Part shown: positions 36,252 through 48,859 of the stretch, piece by piece
How positions within the stretch are numbered: the stretch's first letter is position 1
How the letters are laid out: every line of letters begins with the position of its first letter
DNA from: Tetracladium setigerum
Lineage: Eukaryota > Ascomycota > Leotiomycetes > Helotiales
Length of the DNA: 64,000 nucleotides
NCBI GenBank assembly: GCA_031472005.1
Contig: PZJY01000005.1
Coordinates: forward strand, 1,736,001 to 1,800,000
Direction of reading: 5' to 3'
Program-made: the position numbers and the translations under genes
The notes under the pieces: generated by a model
The model's database searches: none
Told to the model about the DNA's origin: nothing
The model's input: only the letters and a program-made list of their open reading frames with translations

Positions 36252-38225
36252 GATTGAGATGGTAAAAAATACACAGAATGTAGGCTATGGAAGAAAAATG
36301 TTCCGTACGTATGCAGCAGGCGAGGCTTGGAAAAGTGTTTGTGACATTGAGGCCTATTGTTTTTATTGATTGAGAACCTCGTAAGAATCGTCCTAATTTC
36401 CTTCCATGTTTAAGGATCCCAGGTTCTGGACTAATTCAGGTAAGGAATCAAGGAGTAAGCAGCCGAAGCAAGGCGTTCAAAACCTTAACATCCTGAGACG
36501 GTGAGATCATGGAATGTATCCCGCCGGCACGAATTACTACGTTACCATCTTCAACGAGACGACCGCCCTCAAGTTTCCTGTTGCCGCAAGTAGATGGAAT
36601 GAAATACCCAGCTGAAGTACAAAGATTTCGGAGTAGTGTTAGATAGAGCAGCAGCTCTGACAGTGACAACGCGGCCAATGGAAAGTTCGAGAAATCTGCT
36701 CTTACGCCACACACATGACTAGGCCGGCTAAGTAAAATATAGTGAGCCCAGGCTAGCTTGAATACAGTATATTGTAACCAGGCTAATGTACATTGCTAAG
36801 CACTAAACCCTGAAGCGAAACATATGGAATTTACGCCCTTCCCCTCGCATCAGCGTAACTCCCGGACTGCATTGATTTCCTCTCTGAGTGTCTTTAAAAT
36901 TTGAAGCCTATCATTTTGTTATACAAATTTTCTCTAAGTACTCCGAATTTAAAAGGGCTTTAACAGTCGCGATTAAACTGGGGGGAATAGGGCGAAACGG
37001 CGATCGGTGGGCGTGATTAAAACGACCGAGAGCATAATCAACCGCTGTCTTTTACTTATTGCCGAGTGGTCTCCTCGAGGAGAAATGGTTAGGGAATAGT
37101 GATATATTTATAATTACTTCATAGACTTGCCTAGAAAAAATTAAGATTCCTAAACTATAGATTTGTCTCGTGACAGGGTGCGTCTCTCGACATAAGGACG
37201 GACGTTAGGGGATTATAATATTAATTATATCGTGCTGTAACTTCGTAAGATTCGGTGCTATAGTAGAGAGAGTAACTCATTCCACACAGGTATTGTAATT
37301 TAGTCAGGTACTGTTTACAATATAGAGGTCAATACTGAGTCTCCAGAAAACACGATGTCATTTCGTTGAAAAAGTCACCGTCGATCCTCAAAGAAGACGA
37401 TGGAGGCAAGGTCATTATTAGGCTCAAAAGCGGTAATGTATATCCTCAGACTACAATATAATGACAAAGAATCGCTAACTAAAAGAGTTCTAGTGCTGAC
37501 TTCAATATCTTGGCATAGTGGCTCAAATAAAAGTAAAGAGTTTACAAAGAGGAAGCCGAAATCGAGTGACGCTGTAAGCTCTTCCCTCATCTTGAGTTTT
37601 CGATTCTCCAAAAAAACACACGAACAAACCTTTTTTGACACCGCTATCCCGCTCCCATAACACCTTCCTTCTGTTCTCAAGAGGGAGGGAGAGAGGGGGG
37701 ATGTACTGCCAAGGAAGACTGGGCATACCGATTTACTATAACTTCCTTCTTCTTCATATCGCGCTTTCTTCGCTCTTACTCTTACTTATACCTGTCCCTT
37801 TTCTCTCTTCCCGAAAATTAGATATCTACATATGTGCGAGAGATCTCGAAAGCAGATAGATAGATACTTCAAGATAGATTTCACTTTTCCCAAAGATTTT
37901 TTATCGTTTGCCATTTTGTCAATTTGTCATTTTCGACACTTGACAATTACTTAGGTACTTTACTTAAACAATACCTCTGTATTTCCCGACCTTACCGGCT
38001 TGCCTAGCTGGCGCCTACACACAGAACGGGAAGTATATACACCTATCAACCAAAACTCGCATTGCACGAAAAACCTCCCAAGGAAAAGTATACTCATTCC
38101 CAGGTTCCTTTTCCTCTTCCTCCTCACTCCTCCTCCTTCTCTTTCCTGCAGCCACAAATCAGTCCACCTTTTTTTTTCTTCTCGTTTTCTCTTTGATTTT
38201 TTCTTTTTTGGGCACCGGGTTCCCT
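36252..38225. other. Gene-poor interval right of the membrane-protein gene
   Basis: An 88-codon minus-strand ORF at 36448-36714 has no recognised domain. The right inverted-repeat arm lies within. The proximal end holds pyrimidine-rich sequence downstream of the acetyl-CoA synthetase gene. Confidence 0.5.
37155..37209 (-). repeat. Right arm of degenerate inverted repeat
   Basis: Reverse complement of the 34399-34451 arm, with differences mostly of transition type. Together the arms bracket about 2.7 kb containing one gene. Confidence 0.65.
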
Positions 38226-40840
38226 TTACTTCTTCTTTCCCCTCTGCTCATGAACAATCTCAATGATTTTATCCACGATGCTTGGGTCCGAGAGCTATAA
38301 GCGAACAAGTCAGCAAGTTATTCTCAGTACACAAACACACACACACACTCTCTCTCTCTCATACACAGGAAAAAGACAACATACCGTACTAATATCCCCA
38401 GCCCATCCTCCTCCCCGGCCAAAATCTTCCTCAAAATCCTCCTCATAATCTTACCACTCCTCGTCTTTGGCAAATCCGGCACGACAAACACCATCTTGGG
38501 CGCAGCGAATGGTCCGATGCTCTTGCGCACCTGCAGAATAAGTTCCTTCTTGACTTGATCAGTCTGGTCGACGCCGTCTTTGAGAGCGACAAAGGCATTG
38601 ACTGCTTGGCCGGTCAGCTCGTCGTTGATGCCGACGACTGCGGCTTCGGCCACGTGGTGGTTCTCGATGAGTGCTGCTTCGATTTCGGCGGTCGAGAGGC
38701 GGTGCCCGGAGACGTTGACGACGTCGTCGACGCGGCCTCGGATCCAGTAGTATCCTTCGTGATCACGGCCTGCGCCATCGCCTGTGAACTATTTGTTTGT
38801 CAGATCTCTCTCATTTCAGAAATTTAAGGTAAATTGGAGAAAAGAGACATACATAGTAACCAGGATAAACATTCAAATAAGTATCCATGTAACGTTTGTG
38901 CGCGCCCCAAACTGTCCTGGCCATGGAAGGCCAAGGTTGCTTAAAGGCAAGAACACCCTCCACATCGTTGCCGTGAATCTCTTCACCGGAAACGGGGTCG
39001 ATGATGGCTGGTTCGATGCCGAAGAAGGGGAGAGAGGCTGAGCCGGGTTTGGTGGGTGTTACGCCTGCGAGGGGAGTGATGACGTGAGAACCTGTCTCGG
39101 TTTGCCAGTATGTCTGTGATTCTCGAGTTAGTAACATAAACCATTGCAAATTAAGTGATTACTCAGAGGGAAGCAGCATACATCAACAACATGCGCCTCC
39201 TCCTTTCCAACAATTTCGAAATACCACTTCCACACCTCTGCAGCGATGGGTTCTCCCACAGAACCCAAGACTCGCAAATGCTTCATTTGGGCTTTGACGT
39301 GCTCATCTCCGGCTCGCTTTAGCAAGCGCAGTGCTGTAGGTGCAACGTAGAATTGGGTGACTTCGTGTTTAGCAATGACATCCCAATATCTTGAGAAGTC
39401 AGGATATGCGGGTGTACCCTCAAAGACCACAGTCGCAACACCCAACAGCAAGGGAGCATAAACCACGTAAGTGTGACCAGTGATCCAACCGACATCACCA
39501 CCGCAGAAGAATTTATCGCCATCATGGATATCGAAGACATGTTTTCCAGTCATGGCAGCACCGAGGAGATATCCACCAGTGGTATGCATAACTCCCTTGG
39601 GCTTGCCAGTTGAACCGGAGGTATAGAGCAGGAAGAGAGGATCTTCACTGTTCATTGGCTCTGGCGCAATGTAGGCCGGCCATTTCTCAACCTCCTCGTG
39701 CCACCACCAATCCCTTCCCTTCGTCCATGGCACATCTGCGCCAGTGCGCTTGAAGACCAAGCAGTGCGTAACATCCGGACATTGCTTCAAGGCATCATCG
39801 ACAATCTTTTTCGTTCCAATGAGCTTTCCTCCTCGCTTGCCCTCATCGGTTGTGATGACGACCTTGGACTGCGCATCGATGACTCGATCCCTCAGAGAAT
39901 CCGAGGAGAATCCGGCAAAGACAACGGAGTGGATAGCGCCTATTCTCGAACAAGCCAAAAATGCCACCAAGGCCTCGGGAATCATAGGCATGTAAATGGC
40001 AACCGTGTCGCCCTTCTTCACGCCCATCTGTTTAAGTACATGTGCCACTTTTGACACCTCCCTCAACAACTCGCCATAGCTCAGCGTTCGGCCCTCGCCA
40101 ACCTCGTCAGCCTCGTAGATGATGGCTGCCTTGTCAGGATTCTTGAAGGCGTGGCGATCCACGCAGTTGTAGGAAGCGTTGAGCTCGCCCTCGAGGAACC
40201 AAGCATTGTCGCCGTTGCGGAGGGAGCCGCTGTGTACGGTCTGGAAATCCTTGGACCATGTGAGGAGGGAACGGGCTTGACGGGCCCAGTATTCGTGTGG
40301 GTTGGTGATGGATTCTTTGTAGAGTGTTTGGTATTCTTCGAGGCCTGTTGTGGGAGAGAGGAGGGGTTAGGATGTTGCACCTTTTGGGGGGGAGAATTGG
40401 AGGAGGGGAAAGGGAGAAAGGAAGTTGGGCGGACGTACCACTGAGATGAGGTTTGCTAGGATGCTCTGCAAAGTTAGGGAGGGATGAAGTTAGTATTAAT
40501 TCTTCCTCAACTTCTTCACGAACACCAATTCTTTTTCGTTGGAAAGAAGAACATGGAATCAATGGCAAGGAATTACTACTCACTCTCAAACATCTTCTTT
40601 GGGGGATCTATAGCAAAAAGTACACCAGTCAGCAAAGTGCATTTTGTTGAAGTCCTCCCAAATTCTCCCTCCCGGCATCCACCCCGCATTTCAGGGTTCA
40701 ATCTTCCAACAGTTGGGAAATAGAGGTAACAAATGAATGAGCTACTTACGATAAGTGTCGACTTCATGAGCTTCCGCTACGACAGGACCTCCCTCCTTTG
40801 CAGGAGCCGGAGCAGGAGGGACAACTTGGCCGTCCGACAT
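38226..40840 (-). CDS. ACS1: Acetyl-CoA synthetase (acetate--CoA ligase), frame broken once
   Basis: Seven exons: 40750-40840, 40584-40607, 40439-40465, 39182-40344, 38853-39113, 38385-38788 and 38226-38294. The product makes acetyl-CoA from acetate, ATP and CoA in cytosol and nucleus. Motifs seen: the ATP-grip LLYTSGSTGKPKGVMH, YWQTETGSHV, VDDVVNVSGHRLSTAEIE, and the C-terminal TRSGKIMRRILRKI whose Lys is acylation-regulated in the family. Two very short exons (24 and 27 nt) sit near the N-terminus. Exon 6 is one base short: an extra C at 38396-38399 turns LGILVRYV into LGDIST and gives 679 residues with a correct final exon (ending EQRGKKK). The last intron holds a CA/CT microsatellite. Confidence 0.95.
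38331..38361 (+). repeat. CA then CT dinucleotide microsatellite in an acetyl-CoA synthetase intron
   Basis: About eight AC units followed by about seven CT units, inside the last intron of the gene (38295-38384). Confidence 0.9.
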
Positions 40841-41036
40841 GACTGTGTTGTTAATGTCGAAAATTGAAGTTGAAGATTTTGTGGTGGTTTGTGCTTTATG
40901 CTTTGTTGTTGTTGGAGGGGTCGCAATAATAAATTGGGAGCTGTGCGCTCAAAAATGGGCGGAGGGGGAGGGGGAAAAGCAAGCAAGTGACGAGCAGTAG
41001 TAATTTCGTTGTTTGTTTGTCCAACTAGAATTGTTG

Positions 41037-41071
<35 letters not shown>

Positions 41072-42442
41072 GCGACTTATGCAACAATGTACAGAGGAAG
41101 GAGAAGAAGCTGCCTGTTCAAATATATATGAGGAAAGGTAAATGCAAAGAAAAGAAAAGAAGAGAAGGAAAGAGCGGCATCGAAGCTCCCCTTCTTACCT
41201 TATACCACAATTCAATTCATCTTGCTTATCCAGTTATCCCTCCCAATGCGACTCCGGAGCAATGGGCGTCACCTCTCCCACGGCTATTGCTGAAGGGAGG
41301 AGGCCGCTGATTCGCTGGGACGGGGGAGCTGTTGGAAGCCGTCATCCTCTTGTCCGAAATGCATCAGCCAAGTCTGGGTGAGGAAAGGGAATGTGGGGTG
41401 TTGGTGGGTGTGCCCCTCCTTTTGCTGGTGGTAATCGGAAATGAATCTATGGTTGTGCATTATGGAGAGGTAGGTATTACCTAGCCTGGTCGATTTGTTT
41501 AGATTTTATTTACGAGCGAGTTCATCTCCTACTAACTAACTAGAGATCGGTTGATATGGAATAAATAAATAATAGAAGTACAGATGAGTGAGTAGCTTTA
41601 AGAAACATCTACGGACATATATACCATCTAGATAGATCTCCTTGACATGCTCCTCCAACTGAGCAGCATATTCATTCCACATCATATGCCAATAAAACAT
41701 CACATCATACCAACCCTTCCAGCCTACCTATCCATCCCTTCCCATGATCACATCCCCCATCATTCCCTCAGCGGCGTTGTTGATCGCTCCTCGGCCAGCC
41801 TTGTCCATACAGCGGGGTAGTAAGTGTACCTCCGTACATAGTAGTAGTACGGGGTACAGCAGTAGCATATAATAAATCGGGAAGATCGGAGATTCCGGGG
41901 ATTCTTCTACATCCCTAGCTTCCTACTTCTGTGATGAAAATGCCGTAGCCGAAAATGGAATAATGGAACAATGGACGAGAGGGTGGGTTGAATAATGGCT
42001 GGAAGAGTTCGGATGACGAGCTTTAGCTCTCGTTTTGCTTTGTTGACCTTGGCTTTTCGGATGAGGGATTTCCTCCTATTCTTGCCGAGATAGTTTAGTT
42101 TCCAGGCGCCTTATGGATTTCACTGGACTGGCTCATTTCATTATTCTGGACGCTTGGAGGTGCATGTAGTATTATGTTCAACGGCTTTAAAATTATCCTC
42201 TCTCTCCTCTCTTCTAACTATCTATCTAATAATACAAGCAGTAAGAAAATGCCACACTTTTTCTTGAATTTCCTCTCCGAATGCTATCCATGTATGAAAA
42301 CAAACAACTTGTTCCTCAAGAACTCCGTACCATGCCCCATCGCCATGTGCAGAGCTTCGCTCAATGCCTCCCATGCTTTAACTCCCTGAACTCCCAAAGA
42401 AAAGATATGCAAATGCTATTTTGATCCTCCCCTTCTGTCCCT
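40841..42442. other. Acetyl-CoA synthetase promoter and calcipressin 3' flank
   Basis: Contains the CT-rich microsatellite listed separately. No protein-coding or RNA gene seen. Confidence 0.45.
41037..41071 (+). repeat. CT microsatellite upstream of the acetyl-CoA synthetase gene
   Basis: Nearly pure CT repeat of about 17 units with one TTT interruption, about 200 bp upstream of the start codon. Such pyrimidine tracts are common in fungal core promoters. Confidence 0.9.
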
Positions 42443-43210
42443 TCAAGTCATCAACTCCAATGGTGGTCGGCTCGTATGCGCAAACACTGGCTTCTCCATT
42501 GTCAAGGGGCTCAACTCATCCCCCTCCTCATCATAATCCCCAGTGGTGACCGAGATAGCGGGCAAATTGGGCGAGTTTCCATGCTCATTTGGATCGTAAA
42601 TCGTCGTGCTCGAGCTTCGGGTCCTCCTGGTCGCACTCCCTTCATCCGCAGGTGAGATAGGTAAATCGCCAAAGAGAGGACCCTTCTTCTTGTGCAAAGC
42701 CGCCAAAGCCTCGGCCAAATCATCTGCGTGAACCTGCTTATTTGGCGCATCCTCGAGCTTCATCTCCCATCCGTGTGGTGGCGAGGGTGGTGGCGAGATG
42801 AAGAAGAGCTTTCCAGCGTCTGGGAGATTGAGGTGTTCGTCGCGCGGCTCGATGTTGGTGTGTGCACCGAAGTAGACTTTGACTACATCACCCATGATAG
42901 CCTCGCCGTCGAGAATCTGCTTGATGCGGATCGCGGCATCTTGGTCGTAGAAGGAGACGATGATGCGCGAGAAGGATTTGAGCGGTGCCCAGGTGTGGAT
43001 CGCGGCAGAGCTGTTGATCAGGTCTTTGATGGTAATGAGATTCTCCGGGCGGAAGATATCCTTCGAAGCGAGGTTGGTGATGATAAGGGTGTTGGAGGGG
43101 GGTGTTGGCAGGCTCAAAGGAGGTAGATTAGAGAGATCGAGAGAGAGACCTGCGGAGCGCGAACGCCTCGAGGACGGCCTCGATGAATTAGGTGATGATT
43201 CGGAAGACAT
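42443..43210 (-). CDS. RCN1: Calcipressin (regulator of calcineurin)
   Basis: A single exon gives 255 residues. The family core is present: an RRM-like N-terminal region (NTLIITNLASKDIF, then RIIVSFYDQDAAIRIKQIL and VVKVYFGAH), then the diagnostic serine-proline loop FFISPPPSPPHGWE. The C-terminus ends KPVFAHTSRPPLELMT, resembling the calcineurin-docking tail of fungal and animal family members. The protein binds and modulates calcineurin, feeding back on calcium signalling. The start at 43210 places MSSESSPNSSRPSSRRSRS first; an earlier in-frame ATG exists but adds a His/Asn-rich stretch unlike the family. All residues are in one frame, with no break. No intron was needed. Confidence 0.95.
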   Translation of the reverse strand: MSSESSPNSSRPSSRRSRSAGLSLDLSNLPPLSLPTPPSNTLIITNLASKDIFRPENLITIKDLINSSAAIHTWAPLKSFSRIIVSFYDQDAAIRIKQILDGEAIMGDVVKVYFGAHTNIEPRDEHLNLPDAGKLFFISPPPSPPHGWEMKLEDAPNKQVHADDLAEALAALHKKKGPLFGDLPISPADEGSATRRTRSSSTTIYDPNEHGNSPNLPAISVTTGDYDEEGDELSPLTMEKPVFAHTSRPPLELMT

Positions 43211-45033
43211 GGTGTTGTTGTGTGTAGCAAGTAGTAAGTAAGGTAGTAGGTTGTTTTGTTGTAGTAGTATGAAGTTGTTTTGTTGGTGTTGTGAGTGTTT
43301 TGTGTGCTTTGCTATGAGAAGGTGCAATGGGAAGTGGAAAGCTTTTCTTTATGTAGAAAGAGGAGGAGGACGATTAATGGAGGTCCTGATTGATAGTGAC
43401 GATTATTGGAAGGCGCGGCAGTGATGGTGATCTGGTCCTGGGTGGCGGGTGGTGGAAAAGGGCCTTGGCTTGGCGGAGTAGGCTGTGCTGTGCCAGACCT
43501 TTTCCATGACTTTCGCTCTCAAAATCTCAACCCTTTGGCCTCACAGCCCCCAAGGAGGACTCCGTCCGACTCTCTCCTGTCCCGCTCACTAATTGTCTCC
43601 GTCTTTTCAGGTTGGTCAGTCACTGTCGGTGTCCGTTAACTCTCCGCTGAGCCTCGAGACAGTGGACGAACGACCAGCCCGACAAGGTCTGATACTCTGA
43701 CCGGGTCGCATGTTTCTGCCTTTCTGGCCGTTTCAACAGCGCATCACTCACTCACTCACACACTGCCGGAAAAGACCCGTTTAACACTTTGTAGGAGGCA
43801 GGTATGGTATGGAATCATGGAATACTCCGTCCAGGTATACGAGCAATACGATAGTGGGATCCTTGGCTATGAAGTTGGGGGGTTACAACAGTTAAGCAGT
43901 CTTTATCATAGCGGAGTTCAACCGTGAGCGGATGCGTCGGAGAGGGTATTGTATGTACTGTAGATGTATGACGAGAAGCAACGAAGGATTGCCTCCGCAC
44001 TATTGCTCGCCTTATTGCAGTGTTAGTCTGCGAGATAAGAAGAATTAAAAGAGTATGTGAGAGTATATTCATCTTGGCAAGGAAGAAGAAGAGCGCAATA
44101 ATGCAATCATTTCATGTTGAGGGCGAAGTCATTGCATGCTGCTTCTTCCAAATTCCAAGTCAACAAACATTAGCTCAAATAGCCGAGCTTCGTCTCGACG
44201 CCTCCAATACCTTGGTCCCTTGGTCCCTTGGTGATAGTAACATGATTATGACTTGACCATTATTCGTGGCAATAATCCAACACACACATGCTGTACTTTG
44301 GCCGTCAATTGCCGCAATATACTTCGCACTATGATACAGTGGCATCATCCACCTACTCAATGTATGGATGGCGGAGTCAAGCCGGACAACCACATCGCTG
44401 CAAATGCAAATGCAACAAAACAAAACAAACGACCCCCTTTTCGCTTCGCCTGCAGCCAAGGCATCTCCGTACAGCTGCTCCAGGTACTGCCAGGAGTGGG
44501 AGGTCATCGCGCTCGCTTGAGTCTGGAGCATTTCACTTCTCTCACCTTCATCTCCACCGCGCCACAGGAGGAGAAGATGGAGAAGACCTTGCTCCTTGTT
44601 GTTCACTGCTCCGCCTCCATGCAATCAAGCAATTTCATCCCAGCTTTTTTAATTGTTTAAGCTTTTTGAATTGTGAATTTTCCTTTCTTCCCTTCACTGC
44701 CCGTCTTTGTTCTCGTTGTCACGTGACATGGATTCACGACTCTCCAAGGCTTGTCCGTGTCGAAACTGGTGAGCCGCGTCAAATTCCTCAGCCTCCTCCC
44801 CATCATCGCCATCGCATCCAAAACTCAACCTCGCTATATCCCGACCCTGACACTAGTCCACCGCATATTGGATTAACAGAGCTCCACCGGCTGAGCATAA
44901 TTTGACACCAGGAACACGTCAGCCTTGTAGTAAACAATCTCTCTCGACTCCTCCCCGTGGCTTGCCTAGTTGGAATTTCCACTTCGCCTTCAATTTGTCT
45001 TTGCGCGCAGTCGCAGAGCTTCAGACCGCAATC
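43211..45033. other. Divergent promoter region, calcipressin and RPB3
   Basis: Several short ORFs are present on both strands, none with domain support. A CACGTGA site lies near 44721, about 300 bp upstream of RPB3. Confidence 0.45.
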
Positions 45034-46218
45034 ATGATGGACTACGATCCCATGGCCATGGACACGGAGACGAATGGTCCATCCGTGAAGATTACAGAGG
45101 TACATTCTTTCCTGCAATGCGCCTCCTCTCCTACCTTCACTCCTTACTGACACTCCCCTCTCACAGGCCGGAACAAACCATGTAGACTTCTCGCTAACCA
45201 ACGTCGATCTCTCCTTCGCCAACTCCCTCCGTCGCGTCATGCTCGCCGAGGTGCCTATCATGGCCATTGATATTGTCGAGATCGAAACCAACACCTCAGT
45301 CCTTGCCGATGAGTTCCTCGCCCACCGCCTCGGCCTCATCCCTCTAAACTCCAAAAATGTGGACGATGTCGTATACTCCCGCGACTGTGACTGCGAAGGC
45401 TACTGCGAATTATGCTCTGTGACGCTGAGTTTGCATGCAAGGTGTACAGGAGATGAAATTATGAAAGTGTTTGCCAGAGATTTGGTTGTTGAGCAGGCAA
45501 GGGCAAATATGTGGGTTGGAAACCCGGTGATCAACGATCCAGAAGGTCAGGGAGCTCTACTGTGTAAATTGAGAAAGGGACAGGAGTTGCGCTTCAAGTG
45601 TATCGCGAAGAAGGGTATCGCAAAGGAACATGCGAAATGGGCTCCTACGGCTGCCGTGGGCTTCGAGTATGATCCGTGGAATAAGATGAAGCATACCGAT
45701 TTATGGTTTGAGGATAGTGCTGAGAAGGAATGGTATGTCTACTGTACCCTACAATCATCATATTTATACCTCTGCTAACGCAACATCTCTCAACCCAGGC
45801 CAAAATCAAAATACTGCGATTGGGAGGAACCTCCCAAGAGGGTGAACCCTTCGACTACGACGCCGTCCCCTCTCGCTTCTACTTCGAAGTCGAATCCATC
45901 GGCAACCTTGAACCCGACGCCATCATCCAACAGGGAATCAAAGTGCTACAACAAAAGCTCGCTGCTGTGATCCAAGATCTCGCTGGTGTGGGCAGTGGCG
46001 ATATGGGTGGCGGATATGATGGTCCAAGATCTCCAGATATGGACATGGGTATGGGTATGGGCGGTGCGGTACAACAACCTTGGGGCCAGCAAGACCAGGG
46101 ATTCACGACACCGTATGGAAGTTCAGGTGCAGGTGGTGCTTGGGGTGCTGGTGGAAATGGCTCGACTACTCCGTATGGCGCTACTCCTTATGGTCAGAAT
46201 GGTGGTAGTGGGTGGTAA
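45034..46218 (+). CDS. RPB3: RNA polymerase II subunit Rpb3, frame broken once
   Basis: Exons 45034-45099, 45167-45732 and 45799-46218. The alpha-subunit-like fold is visible: NSLRRVMLAEVPIMAIDIVE (the heterodimer motif), DEFLAHRLGLIPL, and the zinc-type cysteine cluster CDCEGYCELC. The C-terminal part has FDYDAVPSRFYFEVES and a Gly/Met-rich tail. Rpb3 pairs with Rpb11 to nucleate Pol II assembly in the nucleus. Exon 3 needs one C at 45833-45835: as written it reads PPKRVN and leaves the family frame, while with the extra base it reads PPQEGEPFDYDA and ends at TAA 46216-46218. With the correction all phases close at 350 residues. Confidence 0.94.
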
Positions 46219-47299
46219 AAGAGGGAAATATCAGCAACAGAAACAGGGTCTTAGCTTTGATTTTCCATGATGGGGTGAAGAGAGATAGATACTCAAGTGG
46301 AGCTTCCTTCACTATTTCCGTCTAAAAGAGACAAAAAACTTGGAAAGGAGAAAAGCAAGCAGAAATTGTACAATACGACACCACCCTTTCTGCATTCTCA
46401 GGCGTTGGGTAGACATGGGCTTAATAAGCTTAAAAAGAGAGAGCTCTGGGCGTGGGTTTCTTTTTTTTTTTACAATTGTAATCCGAAGATCTGGGAATTG
46501 GGTGAGGAAGGACAAATGTTCGAATCGGCAGCAGATGGGCAACATCTACTCGTATGGTAAGGAAGCAAAGAAGTTGGTAGGTAGAAACTTTCGGTAGAAA
46601 CTACAACGAAAAAAATAAATGAAATGAAGAAATGATACCCATTTTTCTCCATCGATTTGTAAAATCTCAATCCTGTACAAAGTAACATTTTTGTTTTCCG
46701 GTAAATAGATTGGTACCTGTATAAGGGAAGAAAGGAAATTGGTGATTGAACGCCCAAGAAGAAAGTGGCACAACATCTAAATCCAAAAAATACAATGGGG
46801 CATCAATTCCCAGGGTGAAAAGGTATCATTCATCTATTTATATAGTCCAGTTTGATACCTAGTATACTAAATTTCCCTGCCCATACAGAAAAAAGGGAGG
46901 AATTTCTATAAGTCTATGGGTGTATCTATGAGCCGCCGAACAATCATTCCCAAAAATTGCAAAACGCCCCAAAAACGCCCTCATGACTACCTACATCGTA
47001 AGTACACTATAATTAAGTTGCTCTGCCTGCTTCAGACACGCGCGCCAAGATGATGACAGAAATGATCCGAGAGAGAAAGAGAAAGAAGGCAACCCAAATA
47101 AATGCATGGAAAATAATAGAAAAGTTGAACAGAGCTGCCCAAAAATAATCCAAGAAACATTTTCAAACAAGAAAAAATCCAAAACAGAACACACAACCAG
47201 AGTCATTTTCCCTCTTTTTCTCATGCAGTTCGCACTATCGCCCTTTCTTACCGGAAGTATGATGTAAAGGAGGATATAAAGGAGGATACAAAATCGGTA
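46219..47299. other. Convergent 3' flanks of RPB3 and the carrier gene
   Basis: AT-rich with runs of T and A, no supported ORF. Confidence 0.45.
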
Positions 47300-48317
47300 T
47301 CAAACAACAGCCTCCTCACCCTCCTTCAACTTCCTCCAGTATTTCTTATGCTGCTCCAAAAACAAAAACGTAACAACCGTATGCGGGCCCAATCTGATGA
47401 AACTAGGCACCCAGCCTCTAAACATCCAACCCACGCCTTCCAACCGATAAATATCCTTCATCAACTTCGCCAAGCCCTTACTCTCCCCTGAACTCATAAT
47501 CCTCGTCTTAATCACATCCACGGGACTACAAACCGTAGTTGCCACAAACCCAGCGAGAAATGAGGCAGAGAAGTGCGTAGCGAGGTTGTCAGTGAGAGGT
47601 GTATGAATGAGAAGAAGTGATTTAAACGCATCGTAGGACGCAAGCTGCGAAGCTGTCATGAGAACCGCACGCATGGAGTTCGGCCAGACTCCACGGAAGA
47701 GCGATTTCCAGCCTTCTTCCTTCGTCATGCGCACTATTCCCTCAATAGCGTTCTTGTAGTTTCGGCGTTGCGCCTCCGGAGCGCCTTGTCGTGTTGCATT
47801 CGCACGTTGAGCACGTCGGCGGGGTTGCCTGCTATGCCGCCGAGAAAGCCGGAGGTTGATGCCATGGCTATGAGGACGGGGAAGGAGGGGGAGGAGGAGG
47901 ATGGGGGGAGTGTTGATTTGAGGTGTTCGTATATGCCGAAGCGGGTGGTGCTGTAAGTTAGTTGGCGGAGGAGGGAGGCAGAGAGACCGCCGTAGAGGCC
48001 GTGTACGCCGTTTGTGCGGAGGATATGGGTGAATGTTGAGAGCATGGTTTTTGGATCTGCTGGGGAGCGAGTTTGGAGACGTACTTTGACTGTTGTGGCT
48101 TTTAGTATGGTACAGTACATTTGACAAGATGGGCGGAGTGTAGGATCTTACCCAGGTCGAGAGGATGGGTCACTGCTGCTGCCATGCAGGAAGAGCTTCC
48201 ACCAAACCAAAAGGGATACTTAATGGTCTCTTTCTTTTGCGCGGGCTTGCTAGAGGTAGAGGTAGAGGTGTAGGGTTTGGTACTACCCTCTCCTCCTCTC
48301 TTTGTAGCTACCGACAT
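47300..48317 (-). CDS. DIC1: Mitochondrial dicarboxylate carrier (DIC1-like), frame broken once
   Basis: Exons 48152-48317 and 47300-48089. Three repeats of about 100 residues carry the mitochondrial carrier signature P-x-[DE]-x-x-[KR]: HPLDLVKVR, NPADVLNVRM and SPVDVIKTRI. SFIRLGPHTVVTFLFLEQHK near the C-terminus is typical of Dic1-type carriers, which exchange malate or succinate for phosphate across the inner membrane. The second exon is one base short. As written it reads LRRRNAETTRTLLRE and stops; one base added around 47776-47779 restores AQRRNYKNAIEGIVRM, with total length 318. The intron ends at CAACAG so that codon 56 is Val of the first motif. Substrate assignment is by motif similarity only. 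Confidence 0.85.
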
Positions 48318-48859
48318 ATTGAAAGTGGGATTGGAGACAGGAAATGCGAGCTCGATGGTCCAAATTGGTGCATTGGATAATGCTACTAGGTATGAATATG
48401 CGAGTAGATGTAAAGTTGAGTAGTGATACAATAGTAAATTGGATCGAGTATTGACCGGAGAGATTCGTTGAAAAGAGAGCTTGCTGGAGCTGTTCCCTCG
48501 GTTACTGGGCGGAAACTTTTCTAAAGTAGATACCGCGATGCGCCAGACCAGTTTATGTCGCCGGTATCGCTCAATTGGTCGGATGGAAGAGTAAAAATGA
48601 AGATATATCCTTTAAATTGGGCGCACGAGACCTATTTTGGGGGGAGAGTGACAGAATTTCTTGTGTGGCGGCAGGAAAGTTGCGCTGACAGTCATCGTTC
48701 GATTTCTGGATCTCAGAGCAATCCCTGGAAATTGGCGGGTCGTCATTGAGCGTCTCGGCCCGGAACAATGTTTTGCCCCCTCCACACTTTCTCCAACAAG
48801 CTCCTGATGCTGCGATGCCCTCACTTTTTCCCAAAGCGGTAATCAGCTCAACATTCGTC
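48318..48859. other. Divergent promoter region, carrier and mitochondrial Phe-tRNA synthetase
   Basis: Short interval between the two start codons. No additional feature seen. Confidence 0.4.

Noticed and set aside
36448..36714. Minus-strand ORF of 88 codons
   Set aside because: No domain, isolated, and in the gene-poor block with low coding potential.
42692..43126. Plus-strand ORF of 144 codons
   Set aside because: Antisense shadow of the calcipressin gene.
44175..44905. Overlapping ORFs of 149-205 codons on both strands
   Set aside because: Mutually overlapping with no family features; lies in the RPB3 promoter.
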